Part shown: in pieces, positions 54,387 through 63,007 of the stretch
Position numbering within the stretch: position 1 is the stretch's first letter
How the letters are laid out: each line of letters opens with the position of its first letter
Assembly (NCBI GenBank): GCA_902542235.1
Contig: CACBTT010000006.1
Span: 1 to 64,000, forward strand
From: an uncultured Pelagibacteraceae bacterium
GTDB lineage: Bacteria > Pseudomonadota > Alphaproteobacteria > Pelagibacterales > Pelagibacteraceae
Length of the DNA: 64,000 nucleotides
Reading direction: 5' to 3'
Translations under genes and position numbers: made by a program
Notes under the pieces: model-generated
Databases searched by the model: none
What the model was told of the DNA's origin: nothing
The model's input: the letters and a program-made list of their open reading frames with translations, nothing else

Positions 54387-57300
54387 TTAATAATTATTTT
54401 GTCTCCAAGAACTTCTATATCCAGAGACTTGTCCTGAACCCGCTTTTATATTAATCAAATCTTTTTTCGAGCCGTCTTCACATTCTTTTCTTTTCTTAGC
54501 ATCTTTAATTTTGCTACAGTCAACTTTACCTGCAATATTTGCAAATAATGTGTCTCCAAAAGTTACAATTTTTGATAGCACACCTTGTCCAACCCAAGCA
54601 CATTTATTACTTTTACCCATTGCTTGATTTAGTTGCGATGAATTATTTGTTCCACACTCGTCATCAACCCCACAAATGTATGCATCACCTAAACTACACT
54701 TATTAACTGATTTAGTAGGTTCATATACTGGGAAGTAAACTTGGCCTTGGAACACTGTTGGTTCAGCAGTAACTTTTGCAAAATCTTTTAAATTTATATA
54801 CCAACCTTTGTCGGCATTTTCAGGACACTTAGCGCCTGTTGTGTCATCAGTTGTATTTTTACATTCGGTTATGGTGTCTGCTTTAGCTGGAGTAGCAACG
54901 TCTTTATAGTAGGGATAATCAACATCTTTAATTCCAATCATCAAGTTTTGAACACCTGAAGTAGTATCATTTATTCTCTCGTAATCACCAGTGCCCGCGA
55001 ATAACCACATAGAATTTGTTGTCTGACCAACAGTGGCATCCATTGCGTGATACATATATCTTCCATTTGCTTTTGATGAACCTGCATTAAATAAAGTTGT
55101 TGTATCGAAAATTTTAATTGTATTTCCACTGTTGTCATCGGTCATGTTTGTTAAATTTACTTTTGTAATTTTACCCTCTAAGTCGCTGACATAAACTAAA
55201 CCACCTGAATAATTTAATCCAACTGAAGTATCAGGCGTTACTAATACTACAGAAGATGGAACTGAATTAACTATGTCACTAGCAGCTGTGTCTTCAATTT
55301 GTATTCTCTTATATAAGCTTCCTGGATTTGAAAAATCCTCTAAATTTATTAATGTCAGGTTTGAACCAACGCCCTCAAATTGAGTTCCAAATCCTCCACC
55401 CATTACAGCAACATAAATGTCATCGAGTATATTCGTATCACCAGCACCAGTATTTGGTATTCTAAATATTCTTGGATCAGACCAAGTTTCACCTAATTGA
55501 CTATAATCATATTCAGGATGAGTTTGAACTCCTGTTGCTTTAGCACCAGCTTTAATAAATACCCCTAAACTTGAAGTTTCATCTGGAACATCTGGATCTG
55601 CAGCATATATCATCTCAGTTCCAAATGTAATTACAGTATCGTTACTTGAATTTGTTGATACAGAAAAATTAGTATAATTGTTTCCATTATAGATAACCGA
55701 CAGGTCTTTTTTTGTAACACCTTGCACAGGGAATGTCCAAGTTGTGCTTTTATAGCAATTTGTAGTTAAAGATGAATTACAAGCTAATTTTGTTCCTCCA
55801 CCATTGTAATTATCTGTTACATCTTGAGCTTCTTGAAATGATGCAAGTGAATAAGAATTAGAAATATAATCATAATTATAAATAACCTGATTATGATCCA
55901 CTCTGTAAACTCTATTATTAATTTTATCATTGAAAATTGACCATAAGTGTAAAGGTTTGTTTGGATTTGTAACATCTAACACACTCATTCCAGCACCCCC
56001 TCTACCATATGGAACAAAAAGAATAGTGTGCCATTTCTTCGATGTGTCTAATGGACTTCTAAAGTACATGTCATGCGCAACTATAGACCCATCAACTCCA
56101 AATATTGCATTCGATCCACCACCTTTTGGTAAATTAAGATTATTATTCATCGTCAAAGGTAAATATGGAGCAACTAATGGCGGTACAAATCCCCAAATTT
56201 CTTTTCCTGATCCTGCATCAAAAGCATGAAGAACTCCGCTATTAGAACCAGCGTAAATTATAGGATCCCTCGCACTTAAAGAATTTTTCCATGTGTCATA
56301 TCCATTAACTTTTCTAAAATATGCTTCCTGATTTGTGTTTGTAAATTCTGTATCAGCTGATGGCGCTCCAACAACAAGTAGTTGTGAGTGATATATATCT
56401 CCTAGATAAATATTTTTTCCACTTTTGGTTCTTTTCTCTGTAAGATTACAATCTCCATCATAATCAAAATAATCAGTTCCTCTAACAAAATTAATTAATC
56501 CTTTTAAGTCATCGTCTGTTCCATCCAGAACTCCTGCTGAGTTTGCACATCTTCTTAGCAAACTGGATCCACTCGCTGTATCGGTTTTTCTGTGATAGTC
56601 TATTATATCATTTTCGTATAATGCCATAACATTTCCAATCTCAGTTGCGTAAGTATCTCTAAAGTTATTATAGTCAGCTTTATAGTCTGTACCTGGAATT
56701 ACACTCCATATTTTTCTTGATCCTGGAGCTGGAACTCTCTCAGCAGCTGACCAATTGCCAGCATCTTTTTCATCAATGCTTCCATCTGGATTAACTTTTG
56801 TCCTAGTTAAAGTTCCAATCCATTCTTTATTTTGTTGGTAATCAAATTGAGCTTGATACAAAGAACCACCATCTTGAATAGTTGCAGTAATAGCAGGTGC
56901 TGTAAATGAAAGTTTTTCTGCAATTATTTCACCAATTTTTTGTTTAAGTTGAGCAGTCAAAGCTGCACCAGTTGTAGCTATAATAGCTTTTTCTGTTCCA
57001 CCTGCTTTTGCAACATCTTCAAAATATCTATATCCCCTTGAACTAATTCCAGTACCAAAAGCTATTGCAAAAGTTTTAATTTTATTATTATTATAAATAT
57101 CTTTTACAATTTTCAGTCCTCTGGTATGTGTATGACTAAACCAATCTCCGTCTCCGATTAGGATTACATAAGAATTTTGACATGGTGAATTTTTATCAAT
57201 TGGTGAAAAAGTACTGTTTTTATAGTACCTTGATGCAATTCTCATTGCAGAATCTAAGTGTGTTCCTCCACCTGGATTGACAGTTCGTATCATTTTTGCG

Positions 57301-58565
57301 ATTTGAGCAGCTCCACCTTTATATATGGGAACCTTCAGACAATTGTAATAAGTGCACGGTCTAGCATAACCTTGACCGGTTTTATGATTTCCGTGCCATC
57401 TTGTAAATCCGGATGCACCTGCAGACCAATAAGCAAAACCAAAATCTACTCCTGAAGTTAATGATGAGTCTTTAACTATTGCTTCTATAGCTTCATAAGC
57501 AGCTTGCATCCTTGTTTTTGGAGCACCACCTATAGATTTAATCCAGCCACCATTACTATCTAGCACATGAACTTGTCCATTGTTTAGATTTGCGCCTAAA
57601 AGCCTATTATTACTTTCATCCCAACCTAAACCCCAAGGATAATAAAAATATAAATTACTTGAATTTGACGCTGATTTACTTCTTCTTCCTTTTGTCCAGT
57701 TCGTAGTTGCACCATTACCTGAAGCATTTACTGTGATTTTTTTTAATCTGCTTTGATTCCATGATAGAGTAAATAAAACATTTGAATTATTTGGATCTCT
57801 CTCCAGTCCGAGATAATTACCTTCTGGAAAATAGAAATTTGTGTTGCTATTATAATAAGGACAATTACCGCCAGTTCCAGAAAATAGTTGAGCTCTATAA
57901 ATACGATTATATCGGTAATAATAAATATAGTTACCCGATACTTTAGTTCCGTAGCTATATCTTAAGTTAGTTTGTACGTTGCAGTTGTACTGCTGGTTAT
58001 TATTTAAGTTTATGGCTTTAAATCCATTACTATGCCCGACATACAACATGCCTGTACTTGGATTAATTGTCATATTGTAAGTGTATCCACCCAAATAATA
58101 CTTCGCCATACATCTTCCATCGCTTGTTCTGATTGCTACAACCGATCTCTCATAATATGCCGTCGTGTAATAAATACCGTTATATGTTTCTCCACTGTAT
58201 GAATATGATGTTCTGCAGTTGCTGTTACCTTCATATCTAGAATTTCCTTTTCCAGAAACTCCTCTATATCCAAAACCAGTATCCATCGAAGCTGTATCAT
58301 ATAAAAATTTTTTTACTCCATCTCTGTTGTATTGAGAAACAAGTATGTTACCACTGCTATCTGCATCTGCATCGTAAGGATATCTCATACTTGCTAATCC
58401 TCCGCTCATACGCCAACCCATACTTCCAGATTTATCAAGTAAGATTAAAACATTTGCTGGTACATCTCCAATTCCAGTGCCCGGTGGTAAAGCCTTAGCG
58501 AATAAATTTTCTGTAGTTAAGAATACAAATAAAAAACTAAATATTAATTTTTTTAATCTCATCAT
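54387..58565 (-). CDS. pilY1: PilY1-like type IV pilus tip/assembly protein with split vWA domain
   Basis: A 1392-residue secreted protein (signal peptide LIFSFLFVFLTTENLFAKA). The von Willebrand A MIDAS motif DKSGS is at residues 44-48, followed not by the rest of the vWA fold but by about 300 residues of Tyr/Asn-rich propeller-like repeats (DADADSSGNILVSQYNRDGVKKF; MTINPSTGMLYVGHSNGFKAINL; GLGWDESNNRLLGANLNNGQVHVLDSNG). The vWA fold resumes near 348 (TRMQAAYEAIEAIVKDSS), with MIDAS Thr in GGGTHLDSAM near 433 and Asp in LIGDGDW near 470. The C-terminal half is the PilC/PilY1 beta-propeller (PIIYAGSNSGVLHAFDAGSGKEIWGFVPPL; ATVGQTTNSMWLFAGTGDYERI). In known systems PilY1 sits at the pilus tip and acts in adhesion and surface sensing. 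It overlaps the upstream gene by 1 base. Confidence 0.9.
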   Translation of the reverse strand: MMRLKKLIFSFLFVFLTTENLFAKALPPGTGIGDVPANVLILLDKSGSMGWRMSGGLASMRYPYDADADSSGNILVSQYNRDGVKKFLYDTASMDTGFGYRGVSGKGNSRYEGNSNCRTSYSYSGETYNGIYYTTAYYERSVVAIRTSDGRCMAKYYLGGYTYNMTINPSTGMLYVGHSNGFKAINLNNNQQYNCNVQTNLRYSYGTKVSGNYIYYYRYNRIYRAQLFSGTGGNCPYYNSNTNFYFPEGNYLGLERDPNNSNVLFTLSWNQSRLKKITVNASGNGATTNWTKGRRSKSASNSSNLYFYYPWGLGWDESNNRLLGANLNNGQVHVLDSNGGWIKSIGGAPKTRMQAAYEAIEAIVKDSSLTSGVDFGFAYWSAGASGFTRWHGNHKTGQGYARPCTYYNCLKVPIYKGGAAQIAKMIRTVNPGGGTHLDSAMRIASRYYKNSTFSPIDKNSPCQNSYVILIGDGDWFSHTHTRGLKIVKDIYNNNKIKTFAIAFGTGISSRGYRYFEDVAKAGGTEKAIIATTGAALTAQLKQKIGEIIAEKLSFTAPAITATIQDGGSLYQAQFDYQQNKEWIGTLTRTKVNPDGSIDEKDAGNWSAAERVPAPGSRKIWSVIPGTDYKADYNNFRDTYATEIGNVMALYENDIIDYHRKTDTASGSSLLRRCANSAGVLDGTDDDLKGLINFVRGTDYFDYDGDCNLTEKRTKSGKNIYLGDIYHSQLLVVGAPSADTEFTNTNQEAYFRKVNGYDTWKNSLSARDPIIYAGSNSGVLHAFDAGSGKEIWGFVPPLVAPYLPLTMNNNLNLPKGGGSNAIFGVDGSIVAHDMYFRSPLDTSKKWHTILFVPYGRGGAGMSVLDVTNPNKPLHLWSIFNDKINNRVYRVDHNQVIYNYDYISNSYSLASFQEAQDVTDNYNGGGTKLACNSSLTTNCYKSTTWTFPVQGVTKKDLSVIYNGNNYTNFSVSTNSSNDTVITFGTEMIYAADPDVPDETSSLGVFIKAGAKATGVQTHPEYDYSQLGETWSDPRIFRIPNTGAGDTNILDDIYVAVMGGGFGTQFEGVGSNLTLINLEDFSNPGSLYKRIQIEDTAASDIVNSVPSSVVLVTPDTSVGLNYSGGLVYVSDLEGKITKVNLTNMTDDNSGNTIKIFDTTTLFNAGSSKANGRYMYHAMDATVGQTTNSMWLFAGTGDYERINDTTSGVQNLMIGIKDVDYPYYKDVATPAKADTITECKNTTDDTTGAKCPENADKGWYINLKDFAKVTAEPTVFQGQVYFPVYEPTKSVNKCSLGDAYICGVDDECGTNNSSQLNQAMGKSNKCAWVGQGVLSKIVTFGDTLFANIAGKVDCSKIKDAKKRKECEDGSKKDLINIKAGSGQVSGYRSSWRQNNY

Positions 58566-59098
58566 TAATTTTTTTGCATCTCCATTTCTTTTTCTGCATA
58601 AAATTTAGATAACTTTTCATCTAATTTAGGAGTTGATAAATAAATCTGCTCATTTTTAATTCCATCATCTCCAGTTATTCTTTGGTAAACCACAAATAAA
58701 TTCGTTTTCTCAATTACTTCAATTCCTTCATATGAGTTAGGGTTTTTACCAGTATCAAATCTTTTATAATTATTTTTTACATAATTCATTAAAGTTAGTT
58801 TTTCTGAAACTAAATTTCTATCATCATTGAGCGCAACAAAATTAATTGCAATTAATTCATCGTTTAAAAATCTATACTCGATACCAACATCTTTTAATCT
58901 TTGATTTGGACAAATATCATCTGCTAATACTGGATAAACATCTAATTCTGGATATTCTAATGGAAATGGTCTTCCAGTTATCTCACGTTTTTCAAAAACT
59001 TCTTTTTTTTCACCAAATTCAACTTTTAAATCACATGCAGAATATGAGCTGACTATGGATAAGATTATAATGATAAAAGATTTTACTAATATTTTCAT
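58565..59098 (-). CDS. Secreted protein of unknown function in the pilus operon
   Basis: I do not recognise this 177-residue protein. It has a signal peptide (ILVKSFIIIILSIVSSYSA, cut before CDLKVEFG; a Cys directly after SYSA could also make it a lipoprotein). The mature part is mixed alpha/beta and charged, with two cysteines (CDLK; DDICPNQ) that could form a disulfide. It sits between pilX (57 bases upstream) and pilY1 (1-base overlap), in the place where many pilus operons carry a small accessory protein such as PilE-like or PilZ-unrelated factors. A role with PilY1 or the minor pilins is inferred from position only. TAGAAT ends 6 bases before its ATG. Confidence 0.7.
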   Translation of the reverse strand: MKILVKSFIIIILSIVSSYSACDLKVEFGEKKEVFEKREITGRPFPLEYPELDVYPVLADDICPNQRLKDVGIEYRFLNDELIAINFVALNDDRNLVSEKLTLMNYVKNNYKRFDTGKNPNSYEGIEVIEKTNLFVVYQRITGDDGIKNEQIYLSTPKLDEKLSKFYAEKEMEMQKN

Positions 59099-59155
59099 AA
59101 AATAATTCTAAATATTACATTAAAATATTTTTTTTTATAAACAAATTTGCCATAT

Positions 59156-59839
59156 TTATTTCGGTAAAACAATTACACTTTCTAATGCTACTACTAAGTT
59201 AATATCATCTTTCTCTTTTTTTATGCCACATCCATAAACTCTATAAGCAACACCATCACTTCCAGTATTTCCAGCTCCTTTTTTTACGCTTGTACCTGTG
59301 CCCTTAAATGGAGCAGAGCCTACTTGCTCGATAAAATATTGATAGTAAAATTTTTTCAATTTATCTATCTCACTCTTAGGAATAGTTTTTGAGCCCATAC
59401 TGTCATCCAGAATTACTCCAAAGTTCCAACTTTCAGCAACAACGACTTTGTAGTCTTTTGGTTTGTTTACTTGAAAAGAATTATAACAAGTATCTGATTG
59501 TGATAGGTAATTATCTGAGCTCATAGATTTGGAATTATAGTTTTTTTGGGTCATATTAGATGGAAAACTTACTGTATTGTTAGGAAGATTTCTTTTACTC
59601 ATATCCCTTTGATGATTACTAATATTCCAAGGTCCAAGAGATTGATTGAGCACATATCTTTCTCCTTCAAGAAGAGCTGTTTCTGCAACATAAAAGGTTT
59701 GTTGATATTCATCACTTCGATTATTGCTTTGATGGTCTCCAGCAGAAATTACAATAAGAGCACCACCCATCAATGACATTACCAACATCAAAACTAATGA
59801 AAGAACTAGCGCAAAACCTTTTTCGTTATTATTTATCAT
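59156..59839 (-). CDS. pilX: PilX-like minor pilin assembly protein
   Basis: Prepilin-like minor pilin. The N-terminus NNEKGFALVLSLVLMLVMSLMGGALIVISAGDHQSNNRSDEYQQTFYVAETALLEGERYVL is the PilX N-terminal pattern: short leader with Gly before a hydrophobic helix, followed by a conserved helix rich in polar residues. The 227-residue protein lacks the usual Glu at position 5 of the mature pilin, as PilX/PilK-type (GspK-like) tip pilins do. The C-terminal part contains two cysteines. It overlaps pilW by one base. Order fimT-pilV-pilW-pilX-pilY1 matches the classic minor pilin operons. Confidence 0.87.
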   Translation of the reverse strand: MINNNEKGFALVLSLVLMLVMSLMGGALIVISAGDHQSNNRSDEYQQTFYVAETALLEGERYVLNQSLGPWNISNHQRDMSKRNLPNNTVSFPSNMTQKNYNSKSMSSDNYLSQSDTCYNSFQVNKPKDYKVVVAESWNFGVILDDSMGSKTIPKSEIDKLKKFYYQYFIEQVGSAPFKGTGTSVKKGAGNTGSDGVAYRVYGCGIKKEKDDINLVVALESVIVLPK

Positions 59840-60675
59840 TATAATGTTCCCATATTTCTTGCATGTGCAGTTACAACTATTGTTTCTCTAAAATATTTAT
59901 CATTCCTAGTTTTTTTTCTAGAAGGATTATTTAATGTAAACTTAGTTCTATCTTTATTAGATCTATAGAATTTTTTTGTTGATCTTATAGAAAGAGCTAT
60001 ATCAACAGTTTTAATTTTATATAATTTATTTTTTGTTGCATTATTTGTCGTTGGTGGAGGATTAATTAATTTACCTTCATCATCTATTGGTAAAAAAACT
60101 AAATCTTCAATATAATCTGCAACTAATTGTTTTTCATAAGTTGCATTATTTCCGTCTGTCCTAGGATTTTTCCAATTACTTCCAGACTCATCCCAAATAA
60201 CTTTAGTTTTATAAACAGCAAATGCATTGATAGGTGGAAATTTATTTCCTGGTAAAGGAGGCGCGTTTTTGTCAGGAAGTTTTGAAGGTTCACAGCTATA
60301 AGTTACTTTATATCTTTGAAAAGTATATTTTGGTGTTTTGGTTTCATCATATTTCATGTCACCATAAACAATATCTATTGTATCACATGCAGTATTAAAA
60401 TTTGATGCTTTAGTAATCAGAATTGGAACATGTTCATTTGTGGTTTTCACTGTATCACCATAATATTTAAAACCAGCGTTTCTAATGTCAGCCATTATCA
60501 TACTCAAAACTACTTTACCTTGATTAGATATCTTTGCTTTATCAGTAACTTGTGAATATGAATTATTTACAACATTATACGATGTTAACATTGCACCCAT
60601 CATTATGACGGAAATTACAATACCTAATAAAATTTCAATTAAAGTTACTCCAGATATGTTGCTTAGTTTTTTCAT
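59839..60675 (-). CDS. pilW: PilW-like minor pilin
   Basis: The 278-residue protein has a prepilin start MKKLSNISGVTLIEILLGIVISVIMMGAMLTSYNVVNNSYSQV: a Gly, then hydrophobic VTLIE with Glu5, and the long N-terminal helix. The C-terminal globular domain has cysteines (NTACDTIDIV; YSCEPSK). Length and position after pilV support PilW (GspJ-like minor pilin). It overlaps pilV and pilX by one base each, so translation is coupled. In known systems PilW, PilV, PilX and FimU form the priming complex with PilY1 at the pilus tip. Confidence 0.87.
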   Translation of the reverse strand: MKKLSNISGVTLIEILLGIVISVIMMGAMLTSYNVVNNSYSQVTDKAKISNQGKVVLSMIMADIRNAGFKYYGDTVKTTNEHVPILITKASNFNTACDTIDIVYGDMKYDETKTPKYTFQRYKVTYSCEPSKLPDKNAPPLPGNKFPPINAFAVYKTKVIWDESGSNWKNPRTDGNNATYEKQLVADYIEDLVFLPIDDEGKLINPPPTTNNATKNKLYKIKTVDIALSIRSTKKFYRSNKDRTKFTLNNPSRKKTRNDKYFRETIVVTAHARNMGTL

Positions 60676-61295
60676 TATCTAATTTGAAAATATAAATATC
60701 CTTTCTTGGGTTTTTTATTTCCCTGATTATCAACTCTTCCTGTACTGATATTTACTTCCATTCGACCAATTACCATTTGGTCATAAAGTCTTGTTCCATT
60801 ATAATTTTTATTATTATTGTAAGTACAAACATTACCAGAAGCGGCATTATTGCAAATGTCATATACCTTAAGTTCTTTCTTATTTTCTGCTCCCTTACAT
60901 TTTAATCTTCTTTTAGAAAATCTATTTGCCCACTTATATTTTTTAGCATCAACAGTATTGGTGAAGGTTTGAGATGTCGTAGATCCAGAATTGCAACTAG
61001 GCGCGTTCCAAGAAGTTTTTCCGCTTTTTTCTTGGGAAATTAAGTAATCAGTTAAAGAAACTTTACTTGTTGGCGATGATGCATTCTTCTCTGATATTAA
61101 ATCTTCAGCAACCATCGAAATTAGAAGGCTAGATTTGGTTCTTTCGCCTGATACATCAATTGAACGTATTGAATATTGAACCATCTGAAAAATAGCAATA
61201 AATCCTATAGCAATTATAGCAGTTGACACTAAAGCCTCTAATATGGTTATCCCCTTGTCAAATCTATTTTGTTTACATTCTTGTCCAAGCACCAC
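60675..61295 (-). CDS. pilV: PilV-like minor pilin
   Basis: Prepilin with leader ending in Gly: ...CKQNRFDKG-ITILEALVSTAIIAIGFIAIFQMVQYSIRSI, a class III signal with Glu5. The ORF track begins at 61343, which gives an overlong leader. I prefer the GTG at 61295: GGAG lies 5 bases before it (GGAG-TAAAA-GTG) and the leader becomes 15 residues, giving about 206 residues in all. The GspI/PilV type is supported by the ILEALVSTAIIAIG pattern. The globular part has several cysteines (CNSGST; LKCKGAE; YDICNNAASGNVC). The start overlaps the fimT-like 3' end by 23 bases and the end overlaps pilW by one base. Confidence 0.85.
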   Translation of the reverse strand: MVLGQECKQNRFDKGITILEALVSTAIIAIGFIAIFQMVQYSIRSIDVSGERTKSSLLISMVAEDLISEKNASSPTSKVSLTDYLISQEKSGKTSWNAPSCNSGSTTSQTFTNTVDAKKYKWANRFSKRRLKCKGAENKKELKVYDICNNAASGNVCTYNNNKNYNGTRLYDQMVIGRMEVNISTGRVDNQGNKKPKKGYLYFQIR

Positions 61296-61887
61296 TTTTA
61301 CTCCGTTTAAATTTATTAACATTTCCAAATCTTGTCCATTCAATCAAGTATGAATATTTTCCAGGACAACCCGAGCCACTTCGACAAATCATTATAAATT
61401 TATCCGTAACATTTGAAGAATTTTCTAAGTTGATATTTAATTGTCCATTAAAGATACCATCAGTTCCATAATTTTTTTCTCTCAAAGAAAAACAAATTGA
61501 CGATTTTTTCGTCAAGTTTGTTGCAACAGAAAAAGTTTGCTGATCAATAGTTTTAGTAAACCAATTCGCATCATTTTTACATTCTACGTCCAAACCTCTA
61601 TTCAGCCTGTCAGAAAATTTTTTTCTGTCAATTCCAACAGTAGTAACACTAGTAGATGACGTAGTACTTTCAAAAGTAATTTTTACAACTTCTAGACTTC
61701 CATTTGCTGTACGTGTATTGGCCATATTAATAGCATTTGCAATTTTTTCGGCTGCTGTTCTAACTTCCCTATCTTTTTGCCAACTCATAAAGTTAGGCAT
61801 ACCTATGGCCGAGACCAATGCTACTATTGAAATAACAACAAGTAACTCGAGTAATGTAAAACCTTTAATGTTCTGATCTTGCAGCAC
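61273..61887 (-). CDS. FimT/GspH-type minor pilin
   Basis: The 204-residue protein starts MLQDQNIKG-FTLLELLVVISIVALVSAIGMPNFMSWQKDREVRTAAEKIANAINMANTRT, a textbook type IV prepilin leader (cut after Gly, Glu5) followed by the GspH/FimT pattern with a long N-terminal helix. The rest is beta-rich, with several cysteines (VECKNDANW; ICFSLRE; MICRSGSGCPGK), compatible with GspH-like domains. FimU is the equivalent in Pseudomonas. It overlaps pilT by 23 bases upstream and pilV by 23 bases downstream. Specific symbol left open because FimT and FimU cannot be separated here. Confidence 0.85.
   Translation of the reverse strand: MLQDQNIKGFTLLELLVVISIVALVSAIGMPNFMSWQKDREVRTAAEKIANAINMANTRTANGSLEVVKITFESTTSSTSVTTVGIDRKKFSDRLNRGLDVECKNDANWFTKTIDQQTFSVATNLTKKSSICFSLREKNYGTDGIFNGQLNINLENSSNVTDKFIMICRSGSGCPGKYSYLIEWTRFGNVNKFKRSKSGAWTRM
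61301..61304 (-). promoter_or_regulatory. Shine-Dalgarno deciding the pilV start
   Basis: GGAG on the minus strand, 5 bases before the GTG at 61295, within the fimT-like coding region. It supports GTG over the upstream ATG codons. Confidence 0.55.
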
Positions 61888-62881
61888 CTGGATCTATTTT
61901 CCCTGCTTTAGCTAATTCCTCTAAAGATTTTTCCATAGTGATCATCCCATCTCTTACAGCAGTTTGCATGATACTAGGAATTTGATGAATTTTAGCTTCT
62001 CTAATTAAATTTTGTATTGGTGCTGTACATTTCATAATTTCAAAAGCACCAACTCTACCAGCGCCATCTCTTGTTTTTAATAATCTTTGTGTAACAACCA
62101 TTTTAAGAGATGTTGAAATTTGAGCTCTTATTTGTTCTTGTTGTTCGGGTGGAAATACATCTATAATTCTATTAATAGTACTAGGCGCACCACTAGTATG
62201 AAGAGTTCCAAATACTAAATGACCTGTTTCTGCAGCAGTTAATGCTAGACTAATAGTCTCTAAGTCTCTCATTTCTCCAACTAAAATTACGTCTGGATCT
62301 TCTCTAAGAGCCGCCTTTAAAGCTGCAGCAAATGTTTCTGTTTGTTTTCCAACTTCTCTATGAGAAACAATACTTTTGTTATCTTGATGAATAAATTCAA
62401 CAGGATCTTCTACAGTAATAATATTTGCAGTTCTTGTTTTATTTATTTCATTAACAATAGCTGCAAGCGTAGTTGATTTACCTGAACCAGTTGGACCTGT
62501 AACTAAAACTAGTCCTTTGTGAAAGTCGACAATATCATAAAGAGACTGAGGTAAATTAAATTGATCCATTTCAGGGATTTTACTTTCCACTCTTCTACAA
62601 ACGCATGCTGGACCTTTAATTGTTTTATAAAAGTTTGCTCTAAATCTTAATCCACTTAATGTTACTGAAGTATCTAATTCGTGCGTTTTATCAAATTTAT
62701 TTAATTCATGTTCACTACAGTTCATTGATAATAAATCTTTTATATCTTGAGCAGTAACCATTACTTCTTGAACCTTAATAATCTCACCAGTTTGTCGGTA
62801 AGCAAGAGGAGCACCAGCTCTTATGTGGAAATCAGAAATTTTTTTATTGTTTTTCGCAAGTTCTTCTAATTTTTCAAACAT
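61865..62881 (-). CDS. pilT: Type IV pilus retraction ATPase PilT
   Basis: Hexameric ATPase that depolymerises pili. The 338-residue protein has the PilT N-domain (SDFHIRAGAPLAYRQTGEII), Walker A LVTGPTGSGKSTTLAAIV near 126, the Asp box ITVEDPVEFIH near 154, Walker B DPDVILVGEMRDLETISLALTAAETGHLVFGTLHTSGAPSTINRIIDVFPPEQQ near 192-240 with the His box, and APIQNLIREAKIHQI near 286, the equivalent of the PilT-specific AIRNLIRE motif. It heads the minor-pilin operon (overlapping fimT by 23 bases), unusual for PilT, which often stands with pilU. Divergent from pilM across 126 bases. Confidence 0.94.
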   Translation of the reverse strand: MFEKLEELAKNNKKISDFHIRAGAPLAYRQTGEIIKVQEVMVTAQDIKDLLSMNCSEHELNKFDKTHELDTSVTLSGLRFRANFYKTIKGPACVCRRVESKIPEMDQFNLPQSLYDIVDFHKGLVLVTGPTGSGKSTTLAAIVNEINKTRTANIITVEDPVEFIHQDNKSIVSHREVGKQTETFAAALKAALREDPDVILVGEMRDLETISLALTAAETGHLVFGTLHTSGAPSTINRIIDVFPPEQQEQIRAQISTSLKMVVTQRLLKTRDGAGRVGAFEIMKCTAPIQNLIREAKIHQIPSIMQTAVRDGMITMEKSLEELAKAGKIDPGAARSEH

Positions 62882-63007
62882 TCAATATTGATACTATAAA
62901 TATAAGTTATTTTTACTAATTTATTTCAAAAAAACTCATTATGTACTACTCGGGCTTTTTATTCTAGTAAAAGTTGAGTATATAGATAAAATTCGAAATA
63001 TAAAAAT

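Noticed and set aside
59110-59142. AAATATT...AATATTT plus T-run as an intrinsic terminator
   Set aside because: The T-run follows the stem only on the plus strand, where no plus-strand gene lies upstream; on the minus strand, which carries the operon, it precedes the stem.
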